64,000 bases of DNA, from positions 1,550,001 through 1,614,000 of the forward strand of contig NZ_CP093310.2 in assembly GCF_022631235.3 (NCBI RefSeq). Direction: 5' to 3'. Below the pieces are notes generated by a model, which was not told the origin of the DNA, did no database searches, and worked only from the letters and a program-made list of their open reading frames with translations. Source of the DNA: Psychrobacter raelei (GTDB lineage Bacteria; Pseudomonadota; Gammaproteobacteria; Pseudomonadales; Moraxellaceae). Made by a program: the position numbers and the translations under genes. Below are positions 9,281-18,256 of the stretch, one piece after another (the stretch's first letter is position 1; the number at the start of each line of letters is the position of its first letter).

Positions 9281-9534
9281 TATACCCCTTGAGTATCTTC
9301 GCCCAAGTCTTGCTCATCTACTTGATGATACGACTCTAGCTTAGCAATTCGTGCTTCTAAGTCATGTAGCGGATCAATTTTTTGAGATAAAGTGGTGATA
9401 GTTGCTTCGCTCTCGCCAATGCGACCATCTAGCTTTTCAATCCCTTGCTTAATATCAGCAATCATCGATCCTACCGACGCACCAAGCGCGTCGATAAATT
9501 CATTTAATTTTTCATGTGGTACTAATTTTTTCAT
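9280..9534 (-). CDS. Stand-alone fibre N-domain, coiled coil
   Basis: This short gene directly follows the 920-aa fibre gene. The ATG at 9534 has AGGTGGA upstream; a GTG at 9543 is an alternative. The protein is almost entirely helical, with heptad spacing (IADIKQGIEKLDGRIGES). Its first 20 residues match the N-terminus of the DUF285 fibre (MKKL..H...FID). It looks like the anchoring coiled coil of that fibre without a receptor-binding part: either a structural adaptor or a truncated paralogue. Confidence 0.65.
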   Translation of the reverse strand: MKKLVPHEKLNEFIDALGASVGSMIADIKQGIEKLDGRIGESEATITTLSQKIDPLHDLEARIAKLESYHQVDEQDLGEDTQGV

Positions 9535-9543
9535 ATTATCCAC

Positions 9544-12306
9544 CTATGCTTGGCCTTCTGTAATTCCATCGCTAATTGCTTGCTCTAAAGCCTCTGCAAA
9601 TCGCTCTGCATAGCCATCACCTAGAACAATATCTTCTTCTGCTAAAGCGGCAATATTGGTGCGTGCCTGCTTCTGCTGCTCCACTGTGAAAGACTGGGCT
9701 TGTGTGGCATTAACAAGGCCGTTATCGGCTTGTGCCAGTGCCGTGATTTTATCGGCCAATTCTTTCAAGGTGTCAGAATCCGCATCAGCGCCGTTGATCA
9801 AATCAGTAATAGCCTGCGTTAACTCATCTTTGGTGGCGTATGGTGCTACTAGGCCAGGCAATGATGAAACAAGGGCATATTCCTCGCCTTCTGGGGCTTT
9901 ATCAGCTTTAATAGCAATCTGCTCATTGATAGCGGTTTCAGCGGCTTCACGGGCCGTTTTTTCAGCTTCAATCGCTTCTTGCAACTGCTCGCCAGCCTTC
10001 GCTAGTTCGCCTCGGATAGCCTCGTCTGCTGCATCTGCCGCTTGCTTTAAGGTTTGGTCAGCTTTGATAAACTCACTGCGAATAACAGCACTTTCAACCT
10101 TTCTAGCTTCTTCCTCTGTGCTAATAGCTTCTTGAAGTTGCTGGCTAGACTGGGTAAGCTCGCTGCGAATAGCTGCGTCTTTCGCCTCAATGTCGTCTTT
10201 TAAGCTTTGGTCTGCTAAAGCAAGTTCGCTGCGAATAGCTGTGTTTTCAGACTTACGCTCGGCCTGCTCTTTGTCAATAGCTGCTTGTAGATCAACGCCT
10301 TTATTCTGAATAGAATCAGCTAGTTCCGTTTTGGCTTGTGCAAGCTCTGTACGATCAGCTTTAGTGCTATTGATTGTTGTTACTGACTGCTCAAAAACCG
10401 CTTGAGCTACTGCGTCGATATTTTTACGCGCAATTTGCTTGTTGGTTTCTTTAAACTCTTGAGCACTGGTAGCACTAACTAGGCCTTTATCAGCTTGTGC
10501 CAGGGCTGTGATCTTATCGGCCAGCTCTTTTAACGTATCAGAATCAGCATCGGCACCGTTGATTAAGTCGGTGATCGCTTTGGTTAGCTCGTTCTTAGTG
10601 GCAAACTCACTGCGAATGGCCGCATCTTCCGACTTACGGGCTGCACTTTCTGCATCAATAGTGCTTTGTATTAACTGATTAATGCCTGCCAGCTCGCCAC
10701 GAATAGCCGTATCTTCTGCTTTACGTGCGTTCTCTTCTGAAGCAACCTTTGCCTTTAGGCTTTGGTCGATAAGTGACAATTCACCACGGATCGCTTCATC
10801 TTCTGCTTTACGAGCACCTTCTTCTGCTAAAACAGCTGCTTGCACCTGGCTATCAGCTTTGTTGAAGTCATTGCGAATAGAAGAATCTCTTGCGTTGATC
10901 GTATCAATCAGACTATCTTTTAGCTTTTGGTCTGCTTGGGCAAACTCGCTACGAATAGCAGTATCTTCAACCTTACGAACCACCGATTCTGCATCAATAC
11001 CGCTTTGTAGTACCTCAATATAATTGGTAACTTCACTGCGTAAAGAGATTTCTTTGGTGTTGATCATAGCTGTCAAAGCTTCTTTGTTCATGTCGTCTGC
11101 ATGAGCAAATGCTGTGCGAATTGCTGCACTGTCTGCTTTGCGATTAGCTACCTCATCATCAATAGATGATCTAAGCTGGGTACTCTTAGTATTAATAGAG
11201 TCTCTTAGCTCTGTTTTGGCTAAGCTAAGCTCTTCACGGGTTGCTTTAACCTTATCAATTTCAGCTACCTCTTTTTCAAACGTGGCTTTAGCTACTGCAT
11301 CAATGTTATTGCGTGCAATCTCTTTGTTAGCCGCTTTGAATGATTGGGTTTCGGTAGCACTCACCAATCCCTTATCAGCTTGAGCCAGGGCAGTAATTTT
11401 GTCCGCAAGTTCTTTTAAAGAGTCTGAATCGGCGTCTGCACCGTTAATTAAATCGGTGATCGCCTGGGTTAATTCAGCCTTAGTTGCGTACTTGTTACGG
11501 ATATCGGTATCTTGTGCTTTACGGGTTGCCGCTTCTGAATCAATCGCTTTTTGTAGCTCTTGATCAGCTAAGGCAAACTCATTACGGATCGCCGTATCTT
11601 CTGCTAAGCGTTCAGCTGCTTCATCTTCAATGGCTTTTTGGGCCTGCTGGCTAGATTCAGCAAGTTCACCGCGAATGGCTATATCTTCAGCCTTACGCGC
11701 TTCTGATTCTTCTTTAGCTTCTTGTTTTAGGGTTTGAGTAGCTTGGGATAATTCACCACGAATAGCCGTATCTGCTGCTTCAAATGCACTTTTAAGCGTT
11801 TTATCGGCAGCTGCAAACTCACCGCGAATGGCTTTATCTTCGGCCTTACGAGAAGTCTCTTCTGCACTGATAGCCGTTTGTAGTTGAGTCTTGGTTGCCT
11901 GGATTGAGCCTGATAACTCTGTTTCAACCTGGTTAAGTTCAGTACGTGATGCCTTATCGCTATTAATAGCACTAACTTGTTGAGCAAAGTTTTCATCAGC
12001 TTCAAATAAGTCTGCTATCTTATCTGCAAGCTCTTTTAAAGTATCATCATCTTCATCAGCACCATTGATAAGATCAGTGATAGCTTGTTGTAGCTCTACC
12101 TTGCTGGCAAGCTTAGCAGCCTCTTCTTTGGTGGCATAAATCTCGCCAGCCTCAACAGTTGCTTTTTTAACCTCGTTAATGGCAGCAACAACGCTCTTTT
12201 TGTCGCCAGTTTCAAGCTTGCTAACACTACCAATATCTTTACCGATACGGGCTGCAAGCTCTCTTACGTCTGTGTCCTTGGTAAGAACAACACCTTTAAT
12301 ACTCAT
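9544..12306 (-). CDS. Long coiled-coil tail fibre protein (920 aa)
   Basis: The protein is built from repeats of about 28 residues of the type ARKAEDTAIRGELAxAxQxLxxAI, giving an elongated helical rod. Four copies of the module AITDLINGADADSDTLKELA (near 12.0, 11.4, 10.5 and 9.8 kb) interrupt the rod. This motif is typical of phage tail-fibre shafts, as is the SATxxQxFxxxxxxxARxNI segment after three of them. It probably forms a trimeric fibre. No intramolecular chaperone or lectin-like tip is visible at the C-terminus, so the tip may be carried by other proteins of the locus. Confidence 0.75.
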   Translation of the reverse strand: MSIKGVVLTKDTDVRELAARIGKDIGSVSKLETGDKKSVVAAINEVKKATVEAGEIYATKEEAAKLASKVELQQAITDLINGADEDDDTLKELADKIADLFEADENFAQQVSAINSDKASRTELNQVETELSGSIQATKTQLQTAISAEETSRKAEDKAIRGEFAAADKTLKSAFEAADTAIRGELSQATQTLKQEAKEESEARKAEDIAIRGELAESSQQAQKAIEDEAAERLAEDTAIRNEFALADQELQKAIDSEAATRKAQDTDIRNKYATKAELTQAITDLINGADADSDSLKELADKITALAQADKGLVSATETQSFKAANKEIARNNIDAVAKATFEKEVAEIDKVKATREELSLAKTELRDSINTKSTQLRSSIDDEVANRKADSAAIRTAFAHADDMNKEALTAMINTKEISLRSEVTNYIEVLQSGIDAESVVRKVEDTAIRSEFAQADQKLKDSLIDTINARDSSIRNDFNKADSQVQAAVLAEEGARKAEDEAIRGELSLIDQSLKAKVASEENARKAEDTAIRGELAGINQLIQSTIDAESAARKSEDAAIRSEFATKNELTKAITDLINGADADSDTLKELADKITALAQADKGLVSATSAQEFKETNKQIARKNIDAVAQAVFEQSVTTINSTKADRTELAQAKTELADSIQNKGVDLQAAIDKEQAERKSENTAIRSELALADQSLKDDIEAKDAAIRSELTQSSQQLQEAISTEEEARKVESAVIRSEFIKADQTLKQAADAADEAIRGELAKAGEQLQEAIEAEKTAREAAETAINEQIAIKADKAPEGEEYALVSSLPGLVAPYATKDELTQAITDLINGADADSDTLKELADKITALAQADNGLVNATQAQSFTVEQQKQARTNIAALAEEDIVLGDGYAERFAEALEQAISDGITEGQA

Positions 12307-12308
12307 AG

Positions 12309-12452
12309 TTAATCTTCCTCTTTGCCTTCGCCTGATTGCTCATAAACTGCAATGTAGCCGCTACTTAATTTAATATCATCAACCTTCACAGACCGCTGGC
12401 AGGCCTCTTCAAGCTCTTCGATTTTCCCCTCTTCCACCAGAACATACGCCAT
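12309..12452 (-). CDS. Small unknown protein (47 aa) in fibre operon
   Basis: A short frame starts at the ATG at 12452, with GGAG 6 nt upstream, and ends 2 bp before the 920-aa fibre gene. The peptide starts MAYVLVEEGKIEELEEACQR and is acidic. Its position between two fibre genes and its good ribosome site support translation. The function is unknown. Confidence 0.55.
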   Translation of the reverse strand: MAYVLVEEGKIEELEEACQRSVKVDDIKLSSGYIAVYEQSGEGKEED

Positions 12453-12462
12453 AAATTAACTC

Positions 12463-12855
12463 CTATTGCTCATTTTGGCCTTGTTGATAATCAGGGGTAT
12501 AATTGTCGTCACCGACTACCATATCGCCCTCTTTAATAGTTTTGTTAAAGCAATCAGTTAAGCCACTCAAGTCAGCACGCTTGTAGCTGCTGCCCACTCG
12601 CATAACCCAAACTTCACTCAATCCACTGTTTAAAGCGTCCTCAATAGCTAGGAAACTAGGGTTTGCCACATCACGGCCCAGAATGGCTGAAAAATTGCCT
12701 TCATTGACCTTAAATGGGGTACCCATAACGCCACGTTTGAACCGACCAACGATGATACCGTTCGTGACGTTTTGAAGCTTCGTGGATTCTGTCTTATCAA
12801 TAACATCACCACGCTGTACGCCAACAGCGGTTTTTAAAATCTTAGTTGTGATCAT
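12463..12855 (-). CDS. Short protein with sheath-N-like anchor domain (130 aa)
   Basis: Residues 32-90 (IIVGRFKRGVMGTPFKVNEG and on to SEVWVMRVG) align without gaps to residues 33-90 of the 417-aa protein encoded at 14422-15675. The pattern G-RFKRG-P-xV-x-FxxxLG resembles the N-terminal sheath segment of myovirus sheath proteins. The rest is a short acidic tail ending in Gln/Asn. It may dock at the tail through this domain, or it may be a trimmed duplicate. No enzyme motif is seen. Confidence 0.6.
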   Translation of the reverse strand: MITTKILKTAVGVQRGDVIDKTESTKLQNVTNGIIVGRFKRGVMGTPFKVNEGNFSAILGRDVANPSFLAIEDALNSGLSEVWVMRVGSSYKRADLSGLTDCFNKTIKEGDMVVGDDNYTPDYQQGQNEQ

Positions 12856-12864
12856 ATTTCCGCC

Positions 12865-13458
12865 TTAGTTTTTCACTTCTTTTTGTAGTAGGAATAAAAA
12901 GCGATTATCCCTACCCATGCCTATGCGATACAAAGTTGTATCACCTTCTAATAACTGCAACTTATGCTCTGTTCTATACTTTTCGCGCTGATATCGACAA
13001 CAAAGCATTGAGTCCTTGACGTAAGCAAAGATCACATCAGACGTACTATCAGTTGCATATCTATTGTCATCTAAGGCCACCATAGGGCTCTGACTGCCTT
13101 TTATTGAGGCTGTAACAGTTCCGGAAAGCGAACCATTGTGGCCCACCCATAGCTTCGACTCCAAGCCAGCCTGGTAAGCTATTACCAGATTCATATTGCG
13201 ATCAAAAGCCACTGAAACCGATGTTATGCTCTTATCGGTTAGCACCCTATCAGGCCTAGTAGAATCAGTACGCTGCAAATAAATGGCCGCCCCATCCGTC
13301 CAAGCCTGCCAGACATAATTGGTTATACCTTGAGTGGTGTCGCCTATATCAATACCACCTAAACAAAACGAGCGTGTATTGGGGTGCTTTCTATCCCTTG
13401 GCTCATGCAGATCACCAAGCCATTTTCTTGCACGCTTAATTTTGTTATTCGGTAACAT
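12865..13458 (-). CDS. Unknown beta-rich virion protein (197 aa)
   Basis: The frame overlaps the 325-aa gene upstream by 14 bp. The product is beta-rich, with alternating hydrophobic strands and many Asp turns (ISTSVAFDRNMNLVIAYQ-like segments), in the style of a propeller or fibre-tip domain. There is no signal peptide. It most likely belongs to the tail-fibre complex because of its neighbours. Not recognised. Confidence 0.65.
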   Translation of the reverse strand: MLPNNKIKRARKWLGDLHEPRDRKHPNTRSFCLGGIDIGDTTQGITNYVWQAWTDGAAIYLQRTDSTRPDRVLTDKSITSVSVAFDRNMNLVIAYQAGLESKLWVGHNGSLSGTVTASIKGSQSPMVALDDNRYATDSTSDVIFAYVKDSMLCCRYQREKYRTEHKLQLLEGDTTLYRIGMGRDNRFLFLLQKEVKN

Positions 13459-14422
13459 TTAAATCGCCTTCGTAACGTGACCAAGTAAAGCGAATTGGCA
13501 CCGTCAAGGTATCGTTTTTCGACTTAGGTATTGGGTCGTCACTCTGCTGTGATCCGTACTGAATCTGATAGTTACCCATAGTTGTTGGTACCAACACACT
13601 TCTAACCGGAAAACGTGCATCATCAAGACCGAAGAAAATACTCATATCGCGTGTGTATGAGCCTTCCTCGTAGTCACTAAGCGTTACACTGGCGGCCTCA
13701 CCCATATTGATGCTTGGCACACCTGTAACCTCGCCAATATCGCCAGCATACGAATAGAAACCGTTATAGGTTTCTGATGAGTATTCGGTATCTTCTGCAA
13801 ACGCCATGCCTGCCTTGTATTCATAGTAAGCACCTTCATCACCAATACCAGACAAGCGGCATCTAGCGTTATATAGCTTTTCGCCCCCAATATCATCGGT
13901 AATCTTGATGGAAAAATCTTTATCCGATAGGTCAAAAACCTGCCAGATGCGGTAGGTGATCTCCAGCACTTCATCTTCTTTAAGCGTGATTGTGATTGGT
14001 TCACCTTCTGCGCTTTTGATTAATGCCCTGGTGCAAAGATGGTATTCATCTTCACTGACAAACTCACTAGCCAAACCAACCTCTGAAATAGACTCGCCGC
14101 TAATATCCTCAAAGCGATATGTGCTAGAACGCCACACCTTGAACTCTTGATCACCACTTAAATACGGCTCTGAACCTCTATCATCAGCTTCAATAGAGTT
14201 GTTTTTAGCCACAAAGCTGACCAACTTGTCTTGTGTGGCTTCTGGTGCATCCTCGCCGGCGCCAATCACACAGTGAGCAAAAATATCATCACCGTGGCCA
14301 CCGCCAAAAAAGTCCAAGCCCGTATTAAGAAACATGTTCTTTTGGTAGCCAGTATCTTGAACGGTTGTGCCGTCTTTCTTTTTGACAATGCAACGCAACT
14401 CGCCTGCAAAACCTGTTTTCAT
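13445..14422 (-). CDS. Tail-fibre-associated structural protein (325 aa)
   Basis: The N-terminal 70 residues (MKTGFAGELRCIVKKKDGTT, then a QKNMFLNTGLDFFGGG motif) recall a structural-protein domain widespread in tailed phages, for which I know no precise function. The rest is beta-rich with many acidic turns. It is packed between the 417-aa and 197-aa genes with overlaps at both ends, so it is co-translated with the fibre complex. Virion location is inferred from context. Confidence 0.6.
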   Translation of the reverse strand: MKTGFAGELRCIVKKKDGTTVQDTGYQKNMFLNTGLDFFGGGHGDDIFAHCVIGAGEDAPEATQDKLVSFVAKNNSIEADDRGSEPYLSGDQEFKVWRSSTYRFEDISGESISEVGLASEFVSEDEYHLCTRALIKSAEGEPITITLKEDEVLEITYRIWQVFDLSDKDFSIKITDDIGGEKLYNARCRLSGIGDEGAYYEYKAGMAFAEDTEYSSETYNGFYSYAGDIGEVTGVPSINMGEAASVTLSDYEEGSYTRDMSIFFGLDDARFPVRSVLVPTTMGNYQIQYGSQQSDDPIPKSKNDTLTVPIRFTWSRYEGDLNVTE

Positions 14423-15675
14423 TATTTGACCCTCTGTGTTGTAAAGATATTTAGTGGTTTAATAATTGGGGTGTAGCCGTCCTGGGAAACCTCTATATCC
14501 ACTTGTTCAAAATCAACCTTGGTTGCATCCAAGGCTTCAACTCCAACTAAATAGCCGCTATTTGCATCATAATTGCCAGCAAGGTAATTAATATGCTCGA
14601 TATCCATAAGCTCTAAGTCGGCTGAATAACCATCGCTTATCGTCGTGTAATAACCCTTGTCTGTTATGTGGACGCTCAACGGTTTAACTGCTGGCAAGTA
14701 ACCGCTATCAATCTTGATATCGACAACACTTAAAGCTTGGTGTAATACCAGTGATAACTGCTCAACTTGCGGCTGGTAACTCTCGTCATTAGCAGTCGTC
14801 TCAACCAGCCCATTCGACATAATTAAGTCTAGCAAGGTATAACTTTGTGTATAAAAGCCTGTTCCTGCATTTGCGCTCTGAGTCTGCAATGCCTGTGACA
14901 GCTGAACGTCTAGAATTTCAGCTTTAGGTGTGTATTTTGAGTGAATGTCTTTTTCTTTAGTTTTCGATATACGCTCAATATTTAGCTGATCGGCTGACAC
15001 GCTATAACCGTATTCATAATCAAATGACTTAAAGCCATAACGCAACGATAGCGGTAAAATCTCAACGCCAGGCTTATAACTATCTACGATTGGTACTGGC
15101 TGCTTAACCACCGATCCCAGGTGAGACTGCAATAGTTCAATTTTTGACTTATAGCCTTCTGCAATATCAAACGCCTTGCCAAATGTTATTTTCTTGATAT
15201 CAAAGTGAGTAACGCCAGGTAAGTATGAATCAACGATCTCGCCAGCCTTTTTGATTAGCGACCTTAATTGAGCGTCAAGCGGCTCAAGCAATGGCACGTA
15301 AATATCATCCCTAACCATTGGCACTGGGTATAAATTACTTTCAAATGCTATCTGCTCAAACGTCTTTCCATCTGTAACTTCGGTTCCATTGCTAAGCTTT
15401 AGAATTGGATCGCCTATACGCAAGATCCACAACTCAGTGGCTCCAGCAATGAAGGCATCTTGGACAATTAAATAACTTGGGTTGGCCCGATCCTCACCCA
15501 GTAAGGCCTTGTAGTTTTGGGGATTGACCTTGAATGGCTTGTCTGAACGGCCACGCTTGAAGCGGCCAACAATAACGCCATTTTGGTTGATTGACGGCAC
15601 GTTTGGGCTTGCATTTCCAGAAACCTCGTCCTGGCTTATACCTACTGCACGTCCTAAAGTATTGCTATTTAACAT
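14422..15675 (-). CDS. Fibre-locus protein: sheath-N-like anchor plus YxP repeats (417 aa)
   Basis: Residues 33-90 form the same GRFKRG...PFKV domain as the 130-aa protein at 12463-12855. From residue 130 to the end there are about ten degenerate repeats of the form [GS]Y-x-P-x-V-x-x-L-x-I/L (for example SYLPGVTHFDI, SYKPGVEILPL, GYLPAVKPLSV, GYTPIIKPLNI). They are spaced about 20-40 residues apart and point to a repeating beta structure. It is the first of the densely packed fibre operon genes. An adaptor linking fibres to the tail is a reasonable guess, unproven. Confidence 0.6.
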   Translation of the reverse strand: MLNSNTLGRAVGISQDEVSGNASPNVPSINQNGVIVGRFKRGRSDKPFKVNPQNYKALLGEDRANPSYLIVQDAFIAGATELWILRIGDPILKLSNGTEVTDGKTFEQIAFESNLYPVPMVRDDIYVPLLEPLDAQLRSLIKKAGEIVDSYLPGVTHFDIKKITFGKAFDIAEGYKSKIELLQSHLGSVVKQPVPIVDSYKPGVEILPLSLRYGFKSFDYEYGYSVSADQLNIERISKTKEKDIHSKYTPKAEILDVQLSQALQTQSANAGTGFYTQSYTLLDLIMSNGLVETTANDESYQPQVEQLSLVLHQALSVVDIKIDSGYLPAVKPLSVHITDKGYYTTISDGYSADLELMDIEHINYLAGNYDANSGYLVGVEALDATKVDFEQVDIEVSQDGYTPIIKPLNIFTTQRVK

Positions 15676-15732
15676 TTAAGCCGCCCTTAGCCAAAAGATG
15701 GCTGCGATGCAAAGCACCACAGCCTATAGGGT

Positions 15733-16296
15733 TTAAAGAATTACTAAAACTTTGCCGCGCGTTGCGTTGATCTGTTCGATATTGCGCAACACACGCTCTT
15801 TGGTAATGCTTGGCTTGAGTTCGATAACCGCTTCTTTACGAGCGTAAAACAAGGTGCGGCTATGCGGGTCATATAGATTGTATGCACCACTGTTGTAAAC
15901 AGTGATTTGTTCAAACTCTTTTGCCTCAACTTCTGCCTCAACTTCTGCCTCAACTTCTGCCTCAACTTCTGCCTCAACTTCTGCCTCAACTTCTGCCTCA
16001 ACTTCTGCTTCAACTTCTGCTTCAACTTCTGCTTCAACTTCTGCTTCAACTTCTGCTTCAACTTCTGCTTCAACTTCTGCTTCAACTTCTGCTTCAACTG
16101 GCTCAAGATCGGCCTGTTTAGCGTCAAGAAATCGCCAGATTAAAGCGTCTTTACTATCGTTAGAACGATAAGCAACGGCCAAGCCTCTAAGCTCTGCTTG
16201 CAGTTCTTTAACCGTATAGGTTTCATCAACTTCTGCATATTCAGGGTTGATAGCAAGTTCTGCTAAATCACCTGGTACTTGTTTTGGTTCTGTCAT
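15733..16296 (-). CDS. HeH/LEM-like protein with EVEA tandem repeat (187 aa)
   Basis: I start at the ATG at 16296, with GAGG 6 nt upstream; an ATG at 16308 lacks a ribosome site. Residues about 15-55 (YTVKELQAELRGLAVAYRSN) form a helix-extended-helix-like unit, as found in small head/DNA-packaging proteins of phages. A run of about 14 EVEA tetrapeptides follows. The last 60 residues form a compact alpha/beta domain ending GKVLVIL. It follows the capsid gene, so a head-to-tail or decoration role is likely but unproven. Confidence 0.6.
   Translation of the reverse strand: MTEPKQVPGDLAELAINPEYAEVDETYTVKELQAELRGLAVAYRSNDSKDALIWRFLDAKQADLEPVEAEVEAEVEAEVEAEVEAEVEAEVEAEVEAEVEAEVEAEVEAEVEAEVEAEVEAEVEAKEFEQITVYNSGAYNLYDPHSRTLFYARKEAVIELKPSITKERVLRNIEQINATRGKVLVIL
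15931..16098. repeat. Fourteen 12-bp tandem repeats
   Basis: On the plus strand six units of TTCTGCCTCAAC are followed by eight of TTCTGCTTCAAC. The single C/T difference splits the array in two blocks, which suggests expansion from two founder units. Each unit adds four residues (EVEA) to the protein, so length changes stay in frame. Confidence 0.9.
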
Positions 16297-16315
16297 AATC
16301 AGCCTCATGTTTTTG

Positions 16316-16352
16316 TCAAAAGAAAGGCCCTGTTGCCACAGACAACAAGGCC
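16316..16352 (-). terminator. Hairpin between capsid and EVEA genes
   Basis: GGCCTTGTTG and CAACAGGGCC pair (one mismatch) on the minus strand, followed by TTTCTTTTG. It would reduce read-through from the capsid gene into the gene starting at 16296. No GGAACAC box is found here. Confidence 0.6.
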
Positions 16353-16397
16353 AGTTTTAACCATGCAACGTGGCGGTTACATGGCTAAGCTATTGGC

Positions 16398-18206
16398 TTA
16401 AAGTGATGGTAAGTTACGTAACTCAATCAACATGCACTGGTTGCGATAACGTGGGATTGGGTTAGCTTCTGCCGCCATACGGTTATAAACCGCTACGTCT
16501 TTTTCAAACGCATTAGCTGATGAAGCCAGAACCATAGTAGGAACTGCAACAGTACCTACAAACGGTGCTTTTGCTGGTGTTGTTGCACGTGGCACTAACA
16601 ACGCATAACCACCCTGGGTTAATTCATCTTCGTTAAACACACCCATTGAGGCTGGCACGTAGTAAATGTTTACGCCAGTGTTTAACTGGCCAATGCGGTA
16701 GATTGAGTATTGATCACCGTATTGTTCGCCAGTTGGGGTGTATTCGTCACGGCTCATAGCTTCAAAGAACGCTGCACCACGATCAGATACGTATAAGTCA
16801 TACTGACCAATAGCTGTATTGGTGATTGTTGATAGCGCGGTACGAGCCTTGCCTAAAACGACACGGATGTTTGAGTAAAGATCAGTTAATGTGGTGTGAG
16901 TCACGCCAGCGATATCAGCGTCGAATACTTTGACGTGCTGCTCTTGGTTGGCTAGACACTGGTTAACTGCACCACGTAATAAGCGGCCGTTTTGCTCAAA
17001 GTTGTATTTGTTGATAAATAACATTTGAGCTGCTGCATACCAGTTAATACCTAGCTCATTTTGTAGCTGGGTAATTGCGTCGATGGTAGCGGTAGAGCGA
17101 GCGCGGCTTGGGTAAGCGTAAACGCCATAGTAGTTAAACGCCATATCGTGACTTGGTGCGCGTAAGATATAGTCGCCTTTCTCGTCTTTACGCTCATAGT
17201 CAAAGATTAATTCAACTTCTACTTCGTCTGCACCTGGAGCAGCGCCGTCGGTAGTATCAAAAGCAACTTCAACTGTGTGACTATCAAGATCTGCAACTGC
17301 CGACTTAACGATAAAGGTATCTGCACCTAAAGTAATAGGATCAAGTGGCTGTAACGTGCTCTTGCCGCCAAAAGTTGGGTGACTGCGATGATTGTCGTTA
17401 GCAACTTCAACGCCGCGAACTTTAATGCTTACACGCCCGCCTACAAATGGGGCTTTGATAGAGTCTTTATCTACAACAAACTTAGTTGTTTTGTTGTCGC
17501 GGATCTCTTTAGTGTAGGCTACGTGTGATTCAAGGGTGAATTTACCCTCGCCTGCATCTTCCATAACCAATAGGTGACGATTATCGAAGTATGGTAAGCC
17601 TGCTTTTTCACCGTCGATTAATTCACCACGGCGCATAACGCCCATATCCATGCCAGCGGTACCTTCACCGGCAACGATTGGTACTTCGTTTGAGCCAGTT
17701 GGGTTAGGTAGCATTGAGATTAATGGTAGGCTGTTTGCGATACCCATAGTAATAACAACTTGTACGGCAGCTGGTACTACTGATAAGGCTTCATGGTGGC
17801 TAAATGATAGGCTGTCAAATGATGGGTCGTTATCATCGCCGCGATGGGCATTTTCGGTAAATGCGGTAGCAGCTGATAAAGCCGACTGTACTACTTCTAC
17901 TGGTGGCATATCGCCGCCATTGCGACGCTGATATTCTGCAATACCATCACGTAAGCCGTCGAATACCGCTTGCTTGCCAGCTGGGGCAGCTGCAATGTTT
18001 TGAGCCTCTAACAGTTTTTGCAATGACTCAGGAATGGCCTGTAATCCCATTTCACGATCATGCGAGTTAGCAGCGATCATTGAGTCAAATTGTGCAACGT
18101 CAGATTGTTTGGCATCAAACTTAGCAAATTCGCGCATAAACTGGCGTGTTTTTGTAAGCTCATTAGAAACAACGGATAAATGTTGTTTGGCTTGGTCTTT
18201 ATTCAT
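16398..18206 (-). CDS. Probable major capsid protein (602 aa)
   Basis: The 602-aa product has a helical N-terminal arm of about 130 residues, then beta-rich domains and a long alpha/beta region. A C-terminal part has the segment GVNIYYVPASMGVFNEDELTQG, typical in style of capsid subunits that present a surface loop region. It has its own late promoter, is preceded by a strong terminator and is followed by another, as expected for the most abundant virion protein. The N-terminal arm may be removed by the prohead protease. No residue-level signature is decisive. Confidence 0.6.
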   Translation of the reverse strand: MNKDQAKQHLSVVSNELTKTRQFMREFAKFDAKQSDVAQFDSMIAANSHDREMGLQAIPESLQKLLEAQNIAAAPAGKQAVFDGLRDGIAEYQRRNGGDMPPVEVVQSALSAATAFTENAHRGDDNDPSFDSLSFSHHEALSVVPAAVQVVITMGIANSLPLISMLPNPTGSNEVPIVAGEGTAGMDMGVMRRGELIDGEKAGLPYFDNRHLLVMEDAGEGKFTLESHVAYTKEIRDNKTTKFVVDKDSIKAPFVGGRVSIKVRGVEVANDNHRSHPTFGGKSTLQPLDPITLGADTFIVKSAVADLDSHTVEVAFDTTDGAAPGADEVEVELIFDYERKDEKGDYILRAPSHDMAFNYYGVYAYPSRARSTATIDAITQLQNELGINWYAAAQMLFINKYNFEQNGRLLRGAVNQCLANQEQHVKVFDADIAGVTHTTLTDLYSNIRVVLGKARTALSTITNTAIGQYDLYVSDRGAAFFEAMSRDEYTPTGEQYGDQYSIYRIGQLNTGVNIYYVPASMGVFNEDELTQGGYALLVPRATTPAKAPFVGTVAVPTMVLASSANAFEKDVAVYNRMAAEANPIPRYRNQCMLIELRNLPSL

Positions 18207-18215
18207 AAGAATATT

Positions 18216-18253
18216 CCTATCGTCATTGAAAAAAATTGAACATATCCGATAGG
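18216..18253 (-). promoter_or_regulatory. Leader stem-loop of capsid mRNA
   Basis: CCTATCG and CGATAGG (7 bp) flank a loop of 24 bases containing a run of T. The 3' arm ends 9 nt before the ATG and contains the AGG that could act as ribosome site. It could stabilise the mRNA end or control translation. Confidence 0.5.
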
Positions 18254-18256
18254 GTT

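Noticed and set aside
10682..12005. Plus- and minus-strand alternative frames in the 920-aa fibre gene
   Set aside because: Repetitive Ala/Glu/Arg codons keep other frames open by chance; no starts with ribosome sites.
15931..16098. Tandem array as a CRISPR
   Set aside because: Units are contiguous 12-mers without spacers and lie inside a coding frame; no cas genes occur.
15902..16171. Open plus-strand frames across the 12-bp array (for example poly-STSA or LPQ repeats)
   Set aside because: They are by-products of a repeat whose length is a multiple of three. They lack ribosome sites and oppose all neighbouring genes.
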